DNA from: Microbacterium sp. No. 7 | Lineage (GTDB): Bacteria > Actinomycetota > Actinomycetes > Actinomycetales > Microbacteriaceae | DNA: 64,000 nt | Assembly (NCBI RefSeq): GCF_001314225.1 | Contig: NZ_CP012697.1 | Location: 744,001 to 808,000, forward strand | Direction: 5' to 3' | Shown: piece after piece, positions 53,913 through 63,195 of the stretch | How positions within the stretch are numbered: position 1 is the first letter of the stretch | How the letters are laid out: every line of letters starts with the position of its first letter | The notes under the pieces: model-generated | Seen by the model: only the letters and a program-made list of their open reading frames with translations | The model's database searches: none | What the model was told of the DNA's origin: nothing | Position numbers and translations under genes: made by a program

Positions 53913-55055
53913 ATGACGGAGTGGGTGGCCACGAGCTTCGGCGTGCTCGACGTGGCGGAAAGCCCCGACTTCGAGGCGGCGGAGCTGATCGTTCTCCCCA
54001 CGATCCCGTCGATTCCGCTTGCTCTGCCGCCTGTCGGCGCTGACCTTTGGCGTCGCCTCGTTGAGCGACCGGTCGCCGACGCCGAGCTCACCGAGGACGA
54101 GCGCGCTGTTGTGCGCGAGATGCGAGGAGCCGGGTTAGCGTCCCCGAATCCCGGCGACCCCGCGCGATGGAACGACATCTCATCGCCGTGGATGTCGTCG
54201 CCGATGCATGAGCTTGTCTATGCCCTCGTGCAGAACGTGGCACGACGGCACGGCATCCCACTGGTCTTCATCAAGGGGCCCATGCTGCACGCGCAAGGGC
54301 TGCGCGATCGCGAGCACTCCGGCGACGTCGATGTGTGGGTCGAGCCCGATCGCATCGACGACTTCATCGCAGCTATGGAGCCATGGGGATGGAGGCTACA
54401 GCCGGATCTGTGGTCGGGGCTCCCGATCAACCACTCGCTGACCCTGGAGCCTGCCGCTGGCTGGGGATGTGAGATCGATGTCCACAGGCGGATGCCGGGA
54501 CTTGGTCTCACGGATGCTGCGGCATTCTCGGTCGTTAGGGCTCACACGACGCCCGTGGAATTCGCCGGAGTCGTGTCAAGCACGCCCCGCCGCGAGGTGA
54601 ACGCGGTCCTGTCGGCTCTGCACGCCGTCCGCCCTGAGATCGGACACATGACGCCTCGGAGTGCCCACGAACGAGCCGTGGCTGTATTGTCGGCCGGGGG
54701 CGACGGAGTTCGCGACGCGGCCATGACTATTGACGCCGTCGTCGCGTTGCACGATGATATCGTCGAGGCGTTCCCGCAGTCTACGCTCGATGTTGCCTCG
54801 GCAGGCACACCCCGTGACTGGGCATGGCGCGCTCAGCCGACAAAGGCCCGTGCCTATCTCGTCGCACTGAAAGAGGTGCCGTGGCTGCGCCGACCATTGG
54901 TCGCCTTCCGGCTCTTCTGGCCTTCGCGCGAGGTTGTGCAGGCCTCCGAGCGTCATGTGGGCGAGATTTCGCACGGTGCGTTGCAGGCACGTGTTCATCG
55001 TCTGCGACGGGGCATCGCCGACGTGATGAGGCGGCCCCGCAACGTACAGCGCTGA
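53913..55055 (+). CDS. Nucleotidyltransferase-fold protein of polysaccharide clusters
   Basis: A 380-residue protein of the uncharacterised nucleotidyltransferase family (PF14907 type). The characteristic part is VFIKGPMLHAQGLRDREHSG DVDVWVEP, where the DVDVW acidic pair is the usual metal site. Members occur next to HPr-kinase-like proteins in exopolysaccharide clusters but their reaction is not established. The ATG at 53913 is preferred over TTG 53907 because GGGGG lies about 9 nt upstream of it. It lies 48 nt after the kinase-like gene. Confidence 0.72.
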   Translation: MTEWVATSFGVLDVAESPDFEAAELIVLPTIPSIPLALPPVGADLWRRLVERPVADAELTEDERAVVREMRGAGLASPNPGDPARWNDISSPWMSSPMHELVYALVQNVARRHGIPLVFIKGPMLHAQGLRDREHSGDVDVWVEPDRIDDFIAAMEPWGWRLQPDLWSGLPINHSLTLEPAAGWGCEIDVHRRMPGLGLTDAAAFSVVRAHTTPVEFAGVVSSTPRREVNAVLSALHAVRPEIGHMTPRSAHERAVAVLSAGGDGVRDAAMTIDAVVALHDDIVEAFPQSTLDVASAGTPRDWAWRAQPTKARAYLVALKEVPWLRRPLVAFRLFWPSREVVQASERHVGEISHGALQARVHRLRRGIADVMRRPRNVQR

Positions 55056-55090
55056 GCGTGACCCGATCCGAGCCGCAGCGCCAGTATCGG

Positions 55091-55096
55091 TACACT
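55091..55096 (+). promoter_or_regulatory. Possible -10 box before the TagF-like gene
   Basis: TACACT, with no convincing -35 box; would give a leader of about 85 nt to GTG 55187. Confidence 0.3.
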
Positions 55097-55186
55097 CGGT
55101 GAATATTCTCTTGCTCGCCGGGAACTCTCGGCGAACATGCGGTGACGCGTCACTGCGAGAGTCGAGGTGACGGAAGGCGGGGCACG

Positions 55187-56437
55187 GTGAACACGAGCCT
55201 CCGCCTACGCCTCTGGCGTGTGCGGTTGCGCGAGACACTTGTTCGCCTGACGCTGCGCGCCGCCTTCACCCTCATCGCGCCGACGCCGTCGATCGTCGCC
55301 CATGGGTGGCGCGACGGCGAGGAGAACGCCTTGCAGATCGTGCGCGGACTGCTCGCAACGACCCGACCCGGCGTGCCCATCGTCCTGCTGTGCGAGGAGC
55401 CCGCGGTATCCGCCCGCCACCTCGGTATCGCGATCGAGGGCACAGTCAGCGAGCGGGTGTCGATCGTGCGGAAGAACTCGCTTCGGGGGCTCTGGCTCTT
55501 CGTGCGTGCACGTGTCGCGTTCTCGACCCACGGCATGTTCTGCAACCCGCATGCCGGGCGGCGTCGGCTGCATGTGCTGCTCGGCCACGGTCACGGGCCG
55601 AAGTCGGCATCGAACCCGCTGCGTCCCTTCCTGCACGGCGCGCACCTCGCGACCACCAACAACGACGTGTGGGGGATGGCCGTCATCGCCGATCAGGGCA
55701 TCGACGTGGCCCGCGACGCGTTCACGACGGGAAATCCCCGCGACGACGTGTTCACGCGCCCGGTGGACCGCTCGCGGTTGGCGGCACTCGGCATCGATCC
55801 CGCCGCGCCCCTGCTGCTCTGGTTGCCGACCTACCGGGTGCCGCGCAATGAGCCCAAGCTCACGGGCCTGCCGGAGATCGGCGAGAGCGCCGTGCTGCGC
55901 GACCGCATCGCGCTGCTGCGCGACCACGCGCGAGAGCGCGGCGTGACGGTCGTGACCAAGGCGCATCAGCTCGACGATCAGCGCAACGTCGAGGGCTGGG
56001 GTTTCACGGTCGTCACCGATCACACTCTCCTTGACGCGGGCCTCAGCTTCTTCCAGCTGTTGTCGCTCGCCGACGGGCTGGTGTCCGACTACTCGAGCGT
56101 CTGGGTCGACTACCTCGCGCGATCGCGGCCCGTCGGCCTCGTGTTCGCCGACGACGTCGAGTTCGCACGCGGCCGCGGATTCAACTCGCCCGCGATCTCA
56201 GAGGTGGCCGCGGAGCTGTGCATCGTGTCCGACGAAGAGATGGCGGTGTTCGTCGACGCAGTGGTCGCCTCGTTCGCGACGGGCGCCGTCGCCGATGCGT
56301 CATCGCGTGTGGCGGAACGGCTCGCGCTGCGACGGGGGTCCGGTGCGACTCGGCGTGTGCTGGAGGTCGTGCAGACGCGCATGGCCGAGATGGGGCTGCC
56401 GCCCCTCGTCGACGTCCGCCGTATGATCGGCCCGTGA
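55187..56437 (+). CDS. CDP-glycerol glycerophosphotransferase-like protein (TagF/TarF-like)
   Basis: A 416-residue protein resembling the glycerophosphotransferases that extend teichoic-acid-like wall polymers. Recognised features: GHGHGPKSAS near the middle, ATTNNDVWG, TGNPRDDVFTRP, LWLPTYRVPR and, near the C terminus, LADGLVSDYSSVWVDYLARS, the family's acceptor/donor motif. The GTG at 55187 (VNTSLRLRLW) has GGAAGG upstream; a longer frame from 55142 is possible. The flippase start overlaps its stop by 4 nt (GTGA). Confidence 0.85.
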   Translation: MNTSLRLRLWRVRLRETLVRLTLRAAFTLIAPTPSIVAHGWRDGEENALQIVRGLLATTRPGVPIVLLCEEPAVSARHLGIAIEGTVSERVSIVRKNSLRGLWLFVRARVAFSTHGMFCNPHAGRRRLHVLLGHGHGPKSASNPLRPFLHGAHLATTNNDVWGMAVIADQGIDVARDAFTTGNPRDDVFTRPVDRSRLAALGIDPAAPLLLWLPTYRVPRNEPKLTGLPEIGESAVLRDRIALLRDHARERGVTVVTKAHQLDDQRNVEGWGFTVVTDHTLLDAGLSFFQLLSLADGLVSDYSSVWVDYLARSRPVGLVFADDVEFARGRGFNSPAISEVAAELCIVSDEEMAVFVDAVVASFATGAVADASSRVAERLALRRGSGATRRVLEVVQTRMAEMGLPPLVDVRRMIGP

Positions 56438-57588
56438 GGATGCGGCGGTCGGTCGTGCTGCGCTTCGCGGGGCTCGCGTTCGCGTCGCTGGTGCAGGCCG
56501 TGACCTATATCGTGCTGGCGCGCACGCTGGGTGTCGCGGGCTTCGGCTCGTTCTCATGGATCTTCGCCGCGGGTGGGCTGCTCGTGTCGGTGACGGGGTT
56601 CGGATTCACGCCTCGCGTCCTGCGCACGGGCGAGGGTGCCGAGGGCGATCGTCTGCGCAGCCTTGCGGTGACGATGCGGCTCGCGATGGGCCTCTCCATT
56701 CTGGTGGCGCTCGCCGTTGTCGGGGCGGCGACCGGTGTCGCCACCGGTGTCGTCGCCGTCGCGCTGGCCTTCGTCGCGATCGACGCGATCACCGATCTCT
56801 GCCAAGCGGCGCTCGCCGGCGTGCGCCGCATCGGTTACGCGACGGTTCTGCTGATCGCGCAGCGGCTGATCGTGCTCGTCGCCGCGCTGACGCTGATGAC
56901 CGTGTGGATGCCGTGGGTCTTCGGCATCGTCGCTGCGGCGGTCGTCGCGGTCAACGTCGCGTCCGTCGTCCGCACGCGTCCGCGCGTGGGCGAACTGGGC
57001 GCGACCATCGTCGCGAATCGCGGGTATTGGGCGGCGAACCTCGCCGCCTCGATCTCGCAGGCGGAGGTGCCGCTCATCACCGTGTTCGGGGGCGCGCCGC
57101 TGGCAGGACTGTATGCCGCGGGGGCGCGTGCCGCGAGCCCCGTGAACCTGCTGAGCCAGGCGCTGCTGCAGGTGGCGACGCCGGAGCTGACGCGCAGTGA
57201 CAAGGACGCGCGGCTGGCATTGTTCCGTCGCACGCACCGCGTCACCCTGTGGATCGTCGCCGCCGGCGTCGTGCTCGCGGTTCCCGCAGGGCTCGTCGGT
57301 GCCTGGGTGCTCGGCCCGGGGTTCGAGGCCGCGTGGGCGACCGTGGCCGGTTTCGTGGTGGGCGGCACGATCATGGGCGCCAACCAGGCACATCAGGCGC
57401 TGCTGCTTGCGGTCGGTCGTCCGGGCCTCTCGGCGCGTGCTGTCGCGATCGGCGCCGTTACGGGCGTCGCCGCTGCCGCGGTCATCGCGGCCACGATCGG
57501 CGTGCCATGGCTCGGCCTCGTCCCCGCGATCGCCCAGGGCACGATGTACCTGCTCTTCCGCCGTGCCGTCCGCTCCCTAGCCGCGTGA
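56434..57588 (+). CDS. Flippase of the MOP/Wzx-like superfamily
   Basis: A 384-residue integral membrane protein with about twelve hydrophobic segments and the oligosaccharide-flippase opening RFAGLAFASLVQAVTYIVLA RTLGVAGFGSFSW. It likely flips lipid-linked glycan units across the membrane for polymerisation. The start is GTG 56434, overlapping the TagF-like gene, or ATG 56440. Convergent with the O-antigen ligase gene across a palindromic repeat. Confidence 0.9.
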   Translation: MRMRRSVVLRFAGLAFASLVQAVTYIVLARTLGVAGFGSFSWIFAAGGLLVSVTGFGFTPRVLRTGEGAEGDRLRSLAVTMRLAMGLSILVALAVVGAATGVATGVVAVALAFVAIDAITDLCQAALAGVRRIGYATVLLIAQRLIVLVAALTLMTVWMPWVFGIVAAAVVAVNVASVVRTRPRVGELGATIVANRGYWAANLAASISQAEVPLITVFGGAPLAGLYAAGARAASPVNLLSQALLQVATPELTRSDKDARLALFRRTHRVTLWIVAAGVVLAVPAGLVGAWVLGPGFEAAWATVAGFVVGGTIMGANQAHQALLLAVGRPGLSARAVAIGAVTGVAAAAVIAATIGVPWLGLVPAIAQGTMYLLFRRAVRSLAA

Positions 57589-57628
57589 CGGCCTGATGGA
57601 GCACGGCGCTTACTTTACAACCCTGCTG

Positions 57629-57666
57629 ATTGAGTGCCGCCGCGCAGCGGCGGCGTATCGAAATCC
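57629..57666. repeat. Family-4-like palindrome at a convergent junction
   Basis: GATTGAGT, hairpin GCCGCCGC-GCA-GCGGCGGC (8-bp stem), GTATCGAAATC. It occupies the 85-nt gap between the flippase and O-antigen ligase genes, and may act as terminator for both. Confidence 0.75.
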
Positions 57667-57673
57667 ACCCCGC

Positions 57674-58924
57674 TCAACCAGAAGCATCCAACCCCCGCCC
57701 CAACCGCCGCTGGCTCGCCGTCAGCAGCAGCAACAGCACCAGGAATCCCGCCGGAATCGGACCGAACCGAAACGGCATGACCGTCGACTCGAACACCCCC
57801 GCGCACAGCACCCCTGCGACGAGCACCCACGCCACACCCCGGGTCCGTCGCCGGGCGAACCACACGCCCAGGGCGATCCCGGCGACGAGCACCGCGACGC
57901 CGGCGAACCCGACGGCCACGAGCGGGTCGAGCCAGAGGTTGTGCGGTGCGTAGCTGCGGGGCGGCGGCGGCTGTGTTGCCGCATCCCTCACCCAGTGGGA
58001 GATCCCGTGGCCGAACACGGGACTCTCGGCGATCATCGCGCGGGCGCGTCCCCAGAGGGTCGCCCGTTCGGTGAACGCATCGTCGGGAAACGGCACGACG
58101 GCGGTCACGATGCTCAGCATGCCGAATGCGCCCGCGCCATAGGGCAGCAGCCGGCGGGCCCACGGCGCGATCGATGCGAGCCACGCGATCAGCGCGACCG
58201 CGGCGGCGCAGGCCGTGGCGAGACGCGCACCGGTGGAGAGGACCGTGACGACCACGGCGATGCCGGCGATCGCCCCGCGAGTCGCGCGGAGCCGGTACAC
58301 GACGACGCCCACGAGCATCGCGAGGGTGATGCCGAACGCGTTGCTGCCACTGCCGACACCGATCGACACGAAGCCGCCGAGCAGTTCGCACTTCGAGATG
58401 TTGTCACCGCAGTCGGTGCGGAAGGCGCCGGGCGCGGCCAGCGCGTAGACGGCCGTCGACACGAGCATGAGCAGCACCGATACGAGCACACCGTGCACCA
58501 CGGCATCCCAGCGGTGGATGCCTGACAGCGACGCCGCGACGACGAGCGTGAGCGCCAGCACGCCGTGTTGCCAGCTCTGTCCGGTGAGCGCTGCGGCGAT
58601 CGTCGCGATGCCGACGAGGACCACGATCGCCGCCGACCCCACACCGATGATCGTGCGTCTCTTCGAGAGGCCGACGGCGCGCAGCACGATGTGCAGACCA
58701 GAGATCGCGAGTGCCGGAGCGATCGAGGCCGCGAACCAGGCCGAGTCGCTCGCCTCCGTGCCGGATCCGATGCGGAACATCTGCATCCACGCCGGCCACA
58801 CGGTCAGCGCCACCGGTATCCAGAACTCGGTCGCGCGCAGCGCGCGGGTGCCCGCCTTGCGGAGGGCGGAGAACGACACCGCGACGATCAGTGCCGCCGA
58901 TGCCACGATGAAGAAGACGGGCAT
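57674..58924 (-). CDS. O-antigen ligase/polymerase-like protein (Wzy_C family)
   Basis: A 416-residue membrane protein with about ten hydrophobic helices. The large extracytoplasmic loop carries TERATLWGRARAMIAESPVF GHG, the Wzy_C signature, and later APHNLWLDPLV (His in the YAPHN motif). It probably joins or polymerises glycan units outside the membrane. A decayed copy of the same gene lies at 61391-61785. The ATG at 58924 is preceded by the stretch CGACCAGCCAGAAAGCC, which is also found upstream of the decayed copy. Confidence 0.9.
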   Translation of the reverse strand: MPVFFIVASAALIVAVSFSALRKAGTRALRATEFWIPVALTVWPAWMQMFRIGSGTEASDSAWFAASIAPALAISGLHIVLRAVGLSKRRTIIGVGSAAIVVLVGIATIAAALTGQSWQHGVLALTLVVAASLSGIHRWDAVVHGVLVSVLLMLVSTAVYALAAPGAFRTDCGDNISKCELLGGFVSIGVGSGSNAFGITLAMLVGVVVYRLRATRGAIAGIAVVVTVLSTGARLATACAAAVALIAWLASIAPWARRLLPYGAGAFGMLSIVTAVVPFPDDAFTERATLWGRARAMIAESPVFGHGISHWVRDAATQPPPPRSYAPHNLWLDPLVAVGFAGVAVLVAGIALGVWFARRRTRGVAWVLVAGVLCAGVFESTVMPFRFGPIPAGFLVLLLLLTASQRRLGRGLDASG

Positions 58925-58976
58925 GAGTCGGGCTTTCTGGCTGGTCGGGCGTCTGAATCACCCTACCGGTGCAGCA

Positions 58977-59270
58977 TCATCGGTCGGAGGACGGCTCGCC
59001 CCAGGCGCGATTCATCAGCCAGGTCACATCGCGATCGAGGTGGGTGATCTTCGCGTCGATCGTGTCGAAACGGCTGTCCACGGCATCGAAGCGCACATTG
59101 ACAGCCTCGAAACGTGCGTCGACGGTCTCGAAGCGTGCGTTCATCTCGGCCCGCAGCCCGCCGATCTGCGCGCTCGTCGATCGGTTGATGAGGGTCGTCG
59201 ACAGTGTGAGCCCGCCGATCATGATCGTGCCGAAGACCGCGATCAGGGTCCAGATCTGGGGATCGTTCAT
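58977..59270 (-). CDS. Small membrane-anchored coiled-coil protein
   Basis: A 97-residue protein from ATG 59270 (MNDPQIWTLIAVFGTIMIGG). One membrane segment (about residues 6-24) is followed by a run of 7-residue heptads (ARFETVD ARFEAVN VRFDAVD SRFDTID), a coiled coil that probably oligomerises. No family assigned. A start three codons upstream (59279) is also possible. It lies 52 nt upstream of the O-antigen ligase gene in its direction of transcription and may be co-transcribed with it. Confidence 0.7.
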   Translation of the reverse strand: MNDPQIWTLIAVFGTIMIGGLTLSTTLINRSTSAQIGGLRAEMNARFETVDARFEAVNVRFDAVDSRFDTIDAKITHLDRDVTWLMNRAWGEPSSDR

Positions 59271-59390
59271 AGGGTCCACTCCTTCATTCTCGCTCGGTGC
59301 GACCGAGAATGCCAGATGTGCGAGGCGACGATCGTGCGATCCTCCGCATCCGTGGACAGATCGCGCGATGACCCGATTGTGGACGAGGAC

Positions 59391-60356
59391 TCAGCCCCGC
59401 AGCCGGTCGACGTTGTCGCGATACCAGCGCACGGTGCGGTCAAGCCCCTCTTCGAGGCCGATCTTCGCCGTCCAGCCCGCCGAGGCGAGCTTCGACACGT
59501 CGAGCAGCTTCTGGGGCGTGCCGTCAGGCTTCGAGGTGTCCCAGTGGGTCTCGCCGGTGAAGCCGACGACGCGGCCGATGGTCTCGGCGATCTCGCGGAT
59601 CGTTACGTCCGTTCCGGTGCCGACGTTGACCTGCTCGGGTCCGTCGTAGTGCTCCATGAGGTGCAGCACGGCGTCGGCCATGTCGTCGGCGTGCAGGAAC
59701 TCGCGGCGCGGACTGCCCGTTCCCCAGTTCGTGACCTCTGCGGCTCCCGAGCGGGCGGCCTCGTCGTAGCGACGGATGAGCGCCGGCAGCACGTGCGAGC
59801 CCTGCGGTGAGAAGTTGTCGTTCGGCCCGTAGAGGTTGGTCGGCATGGCCGAGATCCACGGCAATCCGTATTGCCGGCGCACGGCCTGCACGTTGATGAT
59901 GCCGGCGATCTTCGCGATGGCGTACGCATCGTTGGTCGGCTCGAGGTGTCCGGTGAGCAGCGAGTCCTCGCGGATCGGCTGCGGCGCGAGCTTGGGATAG
60001 ATGCACGACGAGCCGAGGAACATCACGCGTTCGACCTCATGCGCGAGCGCGGCGTCGAGCACGTTGGTCTGGATGCGCAGGTTGTCGCTGAGGAAGTCGA
60101 CGGGATAGGTGCTGTTCGCGAGGATGCCGCCGACCTTCGCGGCCGCCAGCACGAGGTAGCGGGGCTTGAGCTCGGCGACGTAGGCGAAGACGTCGTCCCG
60201 GTTCTTGAGATCGAGCTCAGCTGACGTCCTACCGACGATGCGTGTGAACCCTGCGGCTTCGAGCCTGCGTACGATCGCCGAGCCCACGAGCCCCCGGTGA
60301 CCCGCGACGTAGAAGGTCGCGTCGCGGTCGAGCGGGGCGGGCGTGAACGTGCTCAT
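59391..60356 (-). CDS. fcl: GDP-L-fucose synthase
   Basis: A 321-residue short-chain-dehydrogenase-type enzyme (WcaG/Fcl) that converts GDP-4-keto-6-deoxymannose to GDP-L-fucose using NADPH. The Rossmann [10 protein letters not shown] motif is near the N terminus, LGSSCIYP carries the catalytic Ser, and [11 protein letters not shown] contains the Tyr-x3-Lys pair. The start at 60356 ([12 protein letters not shown]) overlaps the gmd stop by 4 nt; a much longer upstream frame is a shadow of gmd. Acts after gmd in the same operon. Confidence 0.96.
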   Translation of the reverse strand: MSTFTPAPLDRDATFYVAGHRGLVGSAIVRRLEAAGFTRIVGRTSAELDLKNRDDVFAYVAELKPRYLVLAAAKVGGILANSTYPVDFLSDNLRIQTNVLDAALAHEVERVMFLGSSCIYPKLAPQPIREDSLLTGHLEPTNDAYAIAKIAGIINVQAVRRQYGLPWISAMPTNLYGPNDNFSPQGSHVLPALIRRYDEAARSGAAEVTNWGTGSPRREFLHADDMADAVLHLMEHYDGPEQVNVGTGTDVTIREIAETIGRVVGFTGETHWDTSKPDGTPQKLLDVSKLASAGWTAKIGLEEGLDRTVRWYRDNVDRLRG

Positions 60357-61384
60357 GCGTTCGCCCAGGAGTCGAGGGCGACCCTGTCGATCCACGGCGG
60401 CCCCTCGTGCACGAGGGCGGCGGTGTCGGCATCCACCATCAGCCTCGCGAGCTGGAGGCCATCGATCGTGGGCGTCCAGCCCAGCTTCTCGCGTGCCTTC
60501 GAGGCGTCGCCGATGAGCGCGTCGACCTCGGTCGGCCGCAGGTATCGCTCGTCGAAGCGCACGTACTGCTGCCAGTCGAGGCCGGCGTGCTCGAACGCGG
60601 CGGCGAGGAACTCCCTGATCGTGTAGCCGACGCCGGTGGCGAGCACGTAGTCGTCGGGGGAGTCGGCCTGCAGCATGCGCCACATGCCCTCGACGTACTC
60701 GGGCGCATAGCCCCAGTCGCGGATGGACTCGAGGTTGCCGAGGTACAGCTCCTTCTGCAGACCCACGGAGATGCGCGCGACGGCGCGCGTGATCTTGCGG
60801 GTGACGAACGTCTCGCCGCGTCGCGGGGACTCATGATTGAAGAGGATGCCGTTGACGGCATGCATGCCGTAGGCCTCGCGATAGTTCTTGGTGATCCAGA
60901 AGCTGTAGAGCTTTGCGACGGCATAGGGCGAGCGGGGCGAGAACGGTGTGGACTCGCTCTGCGGAGGGGGCACCGACCCGTAGAGCTCCGACGACGACGC
61001 CTGGTAGAAGCGCGTCTGGATGCCTGATTGGCGTACCGCCTCGAGCACGCGCACAGTGCCCGTGCCCGTCGTGTCGGCGGTGTGCTCGGGCTCGTCGAAC
61101 GAGACGCGCACGTGTGACTGCGCCGCGAGGTTGTACACCTCGTCGGGCCGGATGCGCGAGAGCAGCGTGACGAGGCGCACGCCATCGCTCAGGTCGCCGT
61201 AGTGCAGGAAGAGTCGCGCGTTCGGATCATGCGGGTCGACGTAGAGGTGGTCGATGCGCGATGTGTTGAAAGTGGAGGCACGCCGGATGAGCCCGTGCAC
61301 CTCATACCCCTTGGCGAGCAGGAACTCGGCGAGGTAAGAGCCGTCCTGCCCGGTGATGCCGGTGATGAAGGCGCGTTTGGTCAT
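60353..61384 (-). CDS. gmd: GDP-mannose 4,6-dehydratase
   Basis: A 343-residue enzyme making GDP-4-keto-6-deoxymannose from GDP-mannose. It begins [20 protein letters not shown] with the GxxGxxG NAD-binding motif, and has [11 protein letters not shown] with the catalytic Ser/Glu region, [20 protein letters not shown] (Tyr-x3-Lys) and [20 protein letters not shown], all gmd signatures. With fcl it gives GDP-fucose for the glycan made by this cluster. Confidence 0.97.
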   Translation of the reverse strand: MTKRAFITGITGQDGSYLAEFLLAKGYEVHGLIRRASTFNTSRIDHLYVDPHDPNARLFLHYGDLSDGVRLVTLLSRIRPDEVYNLAAQSHVRVSFDEPEHTADTTGTGTVRVLEAVRQSGIQTRFYQASSSELYGSVPPPQSESTPFSPRSPYAVAKLYSFWITKNYREAYGMHAVNGILFNHESPRRGETFVTRKITRAVARISVGLQKELYLGNLESIRDWGYAPEYVEGMWRMLQADSPDDYVLATGVGYTIREFLAAAFEHAGLDWQQYVRFDERYLRPTEVDALIGDASKAREKLGWTPTIDGLQLARLMVDADTAALVHEGPPWIDRVALDSWANA

Positions 61385-61390
61385 ATTTCC

Positions 61391-61785
61391 TCAGTCCACT
61401 TCAATCGATCGCGGTGTGCTGTCGCCAAGCAGCTTGCGTTCCGAGACGTTCAGATCGCAGTCGGTGCAGAGCGAGCATGGCATCAGCATGGCGTACGTGG
61501 CCGTGGACGCCAGCAGAGCGATGGCGGAGACGCGGGCGCGGTGCGCGAAGGCATCCCAACGAGGTTTTCTCGATAACGCCGCTGTCACGAGGATCACCAA
61601 CGCGGGCACGCCGCATCGCCAACACTGGCTGGCGAACCCCACGACTGCCGGGTGACTCCGACGATTCTCGCGACGTGGAGGCATAGCTGGTCGGTGAGCA
61701 GCGGTCGCAACCTCACATTGCGCGGGTCCTCTGCGCAAGGGGTGAGGATCGGGGCCGCCGACGCCATCACGAGGAGGACCGGCAC
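61391..61785 (-). pseudogene. Decayed partial copy of the O-antigen ligase gene
   Basis: Two pieces in different frames match the gene at 57674-58924. The start (GTG 61785, VPVLLVMASAAPIL) matches MPVFFIVASAALIV. RWDAFAHRARVSAIALLAST to CTDCDLNVSERKLLG (about 61410-61560) matches RWDAVVHGVLVSVLLMLVST to RTDCGDNISKCELLG. A frameshift and a large internal deletion separate them. The upstream stretch (61786-61808) also matches the intact gene's leader. Confidence 0.75.
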
Positions 61786-61902
61786 GCGGCAGGCTTTCTG
61801 GCTGGTCGGCGATGCCTGCAACCCTACCTGCGCCACGCCGCCTGATAGCATAGCCCGGTCAGACGTCGTGTTTGGGGCGCTCTCTGTTCTAGAGGGCAGC
61901 GA

Positions 61903-63195
61903 TTGACTGACTCTCGTGATTGCGCCAATGGGGAGGGCGACGAGCTGGTGCAGGGTACACATGAGCATCCGTGTGTCACAGTTGAGGAACTGCCGGCCAG
62001 TGCAGATCCAACCACTGAGCGCGAATCGGCTTCAGAACCGTGGCGGTTCGTCGCAATCGTCCCATATGTCGGACAGATCGATGTCTCGCGACGGTGTATT
62101 CGCGTCAGCTTTCCGTTGGGCGTCATCGTGCTCATCGCCTCGCGGCGGCGGTGGTGGCGATGGCCGGGTGCCCAGGAACACAGCTGGAGCACGACGTCTC
62201 GGGCGCTGCTCGTCGGCGACGAGGACTCGACCGAGCGTGTCCTGACAGACCATCGGCTGCAGACAGGGTTGATCATCGTTGGTGTCCGCGTTGCGGGTGT
62301 GGCGGCGGCTGAAGGCGAAGCCGGGCAGAGTGGCAGCCTTGTCGTGAGCGGGGTTGCTGACTTTGAGCGGGCCCTCGATGCTACGGGCGACGATACGGCC
62401 ATGGTGTCGGGAGAAAGCGGGTTGTTGGCCAAACAGGTTCGTACGATGGGAGGGCGGCTCGAGATGGGGCACCGGTACCTCATTGTGGCTCCGCACATCA
62501 CGGATATAGGCGGTCACTGTATTCGTGCTCGGCTGGTTGTGAGCCTTCCACTGATGCTTGTCGAGACACCGCGTCGTGCAGGCCAGCAAGTTCTCGCCAA
62601 ACGAGGTTTTGGCTTGATCGGTTCAAGGCTGCTCTTGTTGCTGCTGTCTCTGACTCTTTTCACTGTCTCTGCGCTCGTGAAATTCATGAGCGCAGAGACG
62701 TTGATATATTGCCTAGAACGTATCTGCATGAACGAAATCACGTTTATGGGGCTAAGGCTCGGGTCCACGAACGTAGGTCCTGGCGCACAACTTGTAGATC
62801 TGCTCAAGGGGCAAGGGGAGCGTGATAGTCTGCTTTTCAAAACAGAGAGCGATCCGCGTATAGCTCCTGTTGGCCGCGTGCTGCGCAAATACTCTATCGA
62901 CGAGCCTCCTCAGCTCATCAACGTCTTCCTCGGATCCGCGAGCCTCATAGGTTCTTACTCGCAGCGTGAGGGCGAGGTGACACTGCACGATTCAGTGGCT
63001 CATCGTAGGCTGGTCGTCAAACCAGGGATGAGTGGCCTCTGGCCGATGAGTGGCCGCTCCGCGTCGAAACGGGAGGATGTGATCAGGCTTGATCTCTACT
63101 GCTCCGAAAACTTATCGTTGACAGGTGGTATCAAAATATTGCTTCGCGCGTTCAAGGCCATCTTTCATCCGGGAAGACGGCGCACTGATCCATGA
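61903..63195 (+). CDS. Polyprenyl-phosphate sugar phosphotransferase-like protein, apparently decayed
   Basis: A 430-codon open frame homologous to the WbaP/WcaJ/ExoY sugar-1-phosphate transferases that start glycan synthesis. The C-terminal half is collinear with the family (LAKRGFGLIGSRLLLLLLSL, VGRVLRKYSIDEPPQLINVF, RLVVKPGMSGLWPMSGRS). Key motifs are altered, however: QERIG reads LERIC, FKFRSM reads MGLRLGS, SLxGPRP reads SLIGSYS and YYxxNWSL reads YCSENLSL. The N-terminal membrane helices are mostly gone. The DE pair of the catalytic motif remains (IDEPP). TTG start with AGAGGG upstream. Either a pseudogene kept open by chance or a diverged protein. Base composition is lower in GC than neighbours. 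Confidence 0.75.
   Translation: MTDSRDCANGEGDELVQGTHEHPCVTVEELPASADPTTERESASEPWRFVAIVPYVGQIDVSRRCIRVSFPLGVIVLIASRRRWWRWPGAQEHSWSTTSRALLVGDEDSTERVLTDHRLQTGLIIVGVRVAGVAAAEGEAGQSGSLVVSGVADFERALDATGDDTAMVSGESGLLAKQVRTMGGRLEMGHRYLIVAPHITDIGGHCIRARLVVSLPLMLVETPRRAGQQVLAKRGFGLIGSRLLLLLLSLTLFTVSALVKFMSAETLIYCLERICMNEITFMGLRLGSTNVGPGAQLVDLLKGQGERDSLLFKTESDPRIAPVGRVLRKYSIDEPPQLINVFLGSASLIGSYSQREGEVTLHDSVAHRRLVVKPGMSGLWPMSGRSASKREDVIRLDLYCSENLSLTGGIKILLRAFKAIFHPGRRRTDP

Noticed and set aside
59391-60683. Longer fcl reading frame starting inside gmd
   Set aside because: The first 109 residues are Arg/Ala-rich noise overlapping gmd; ATG 60356 gives the normal length.
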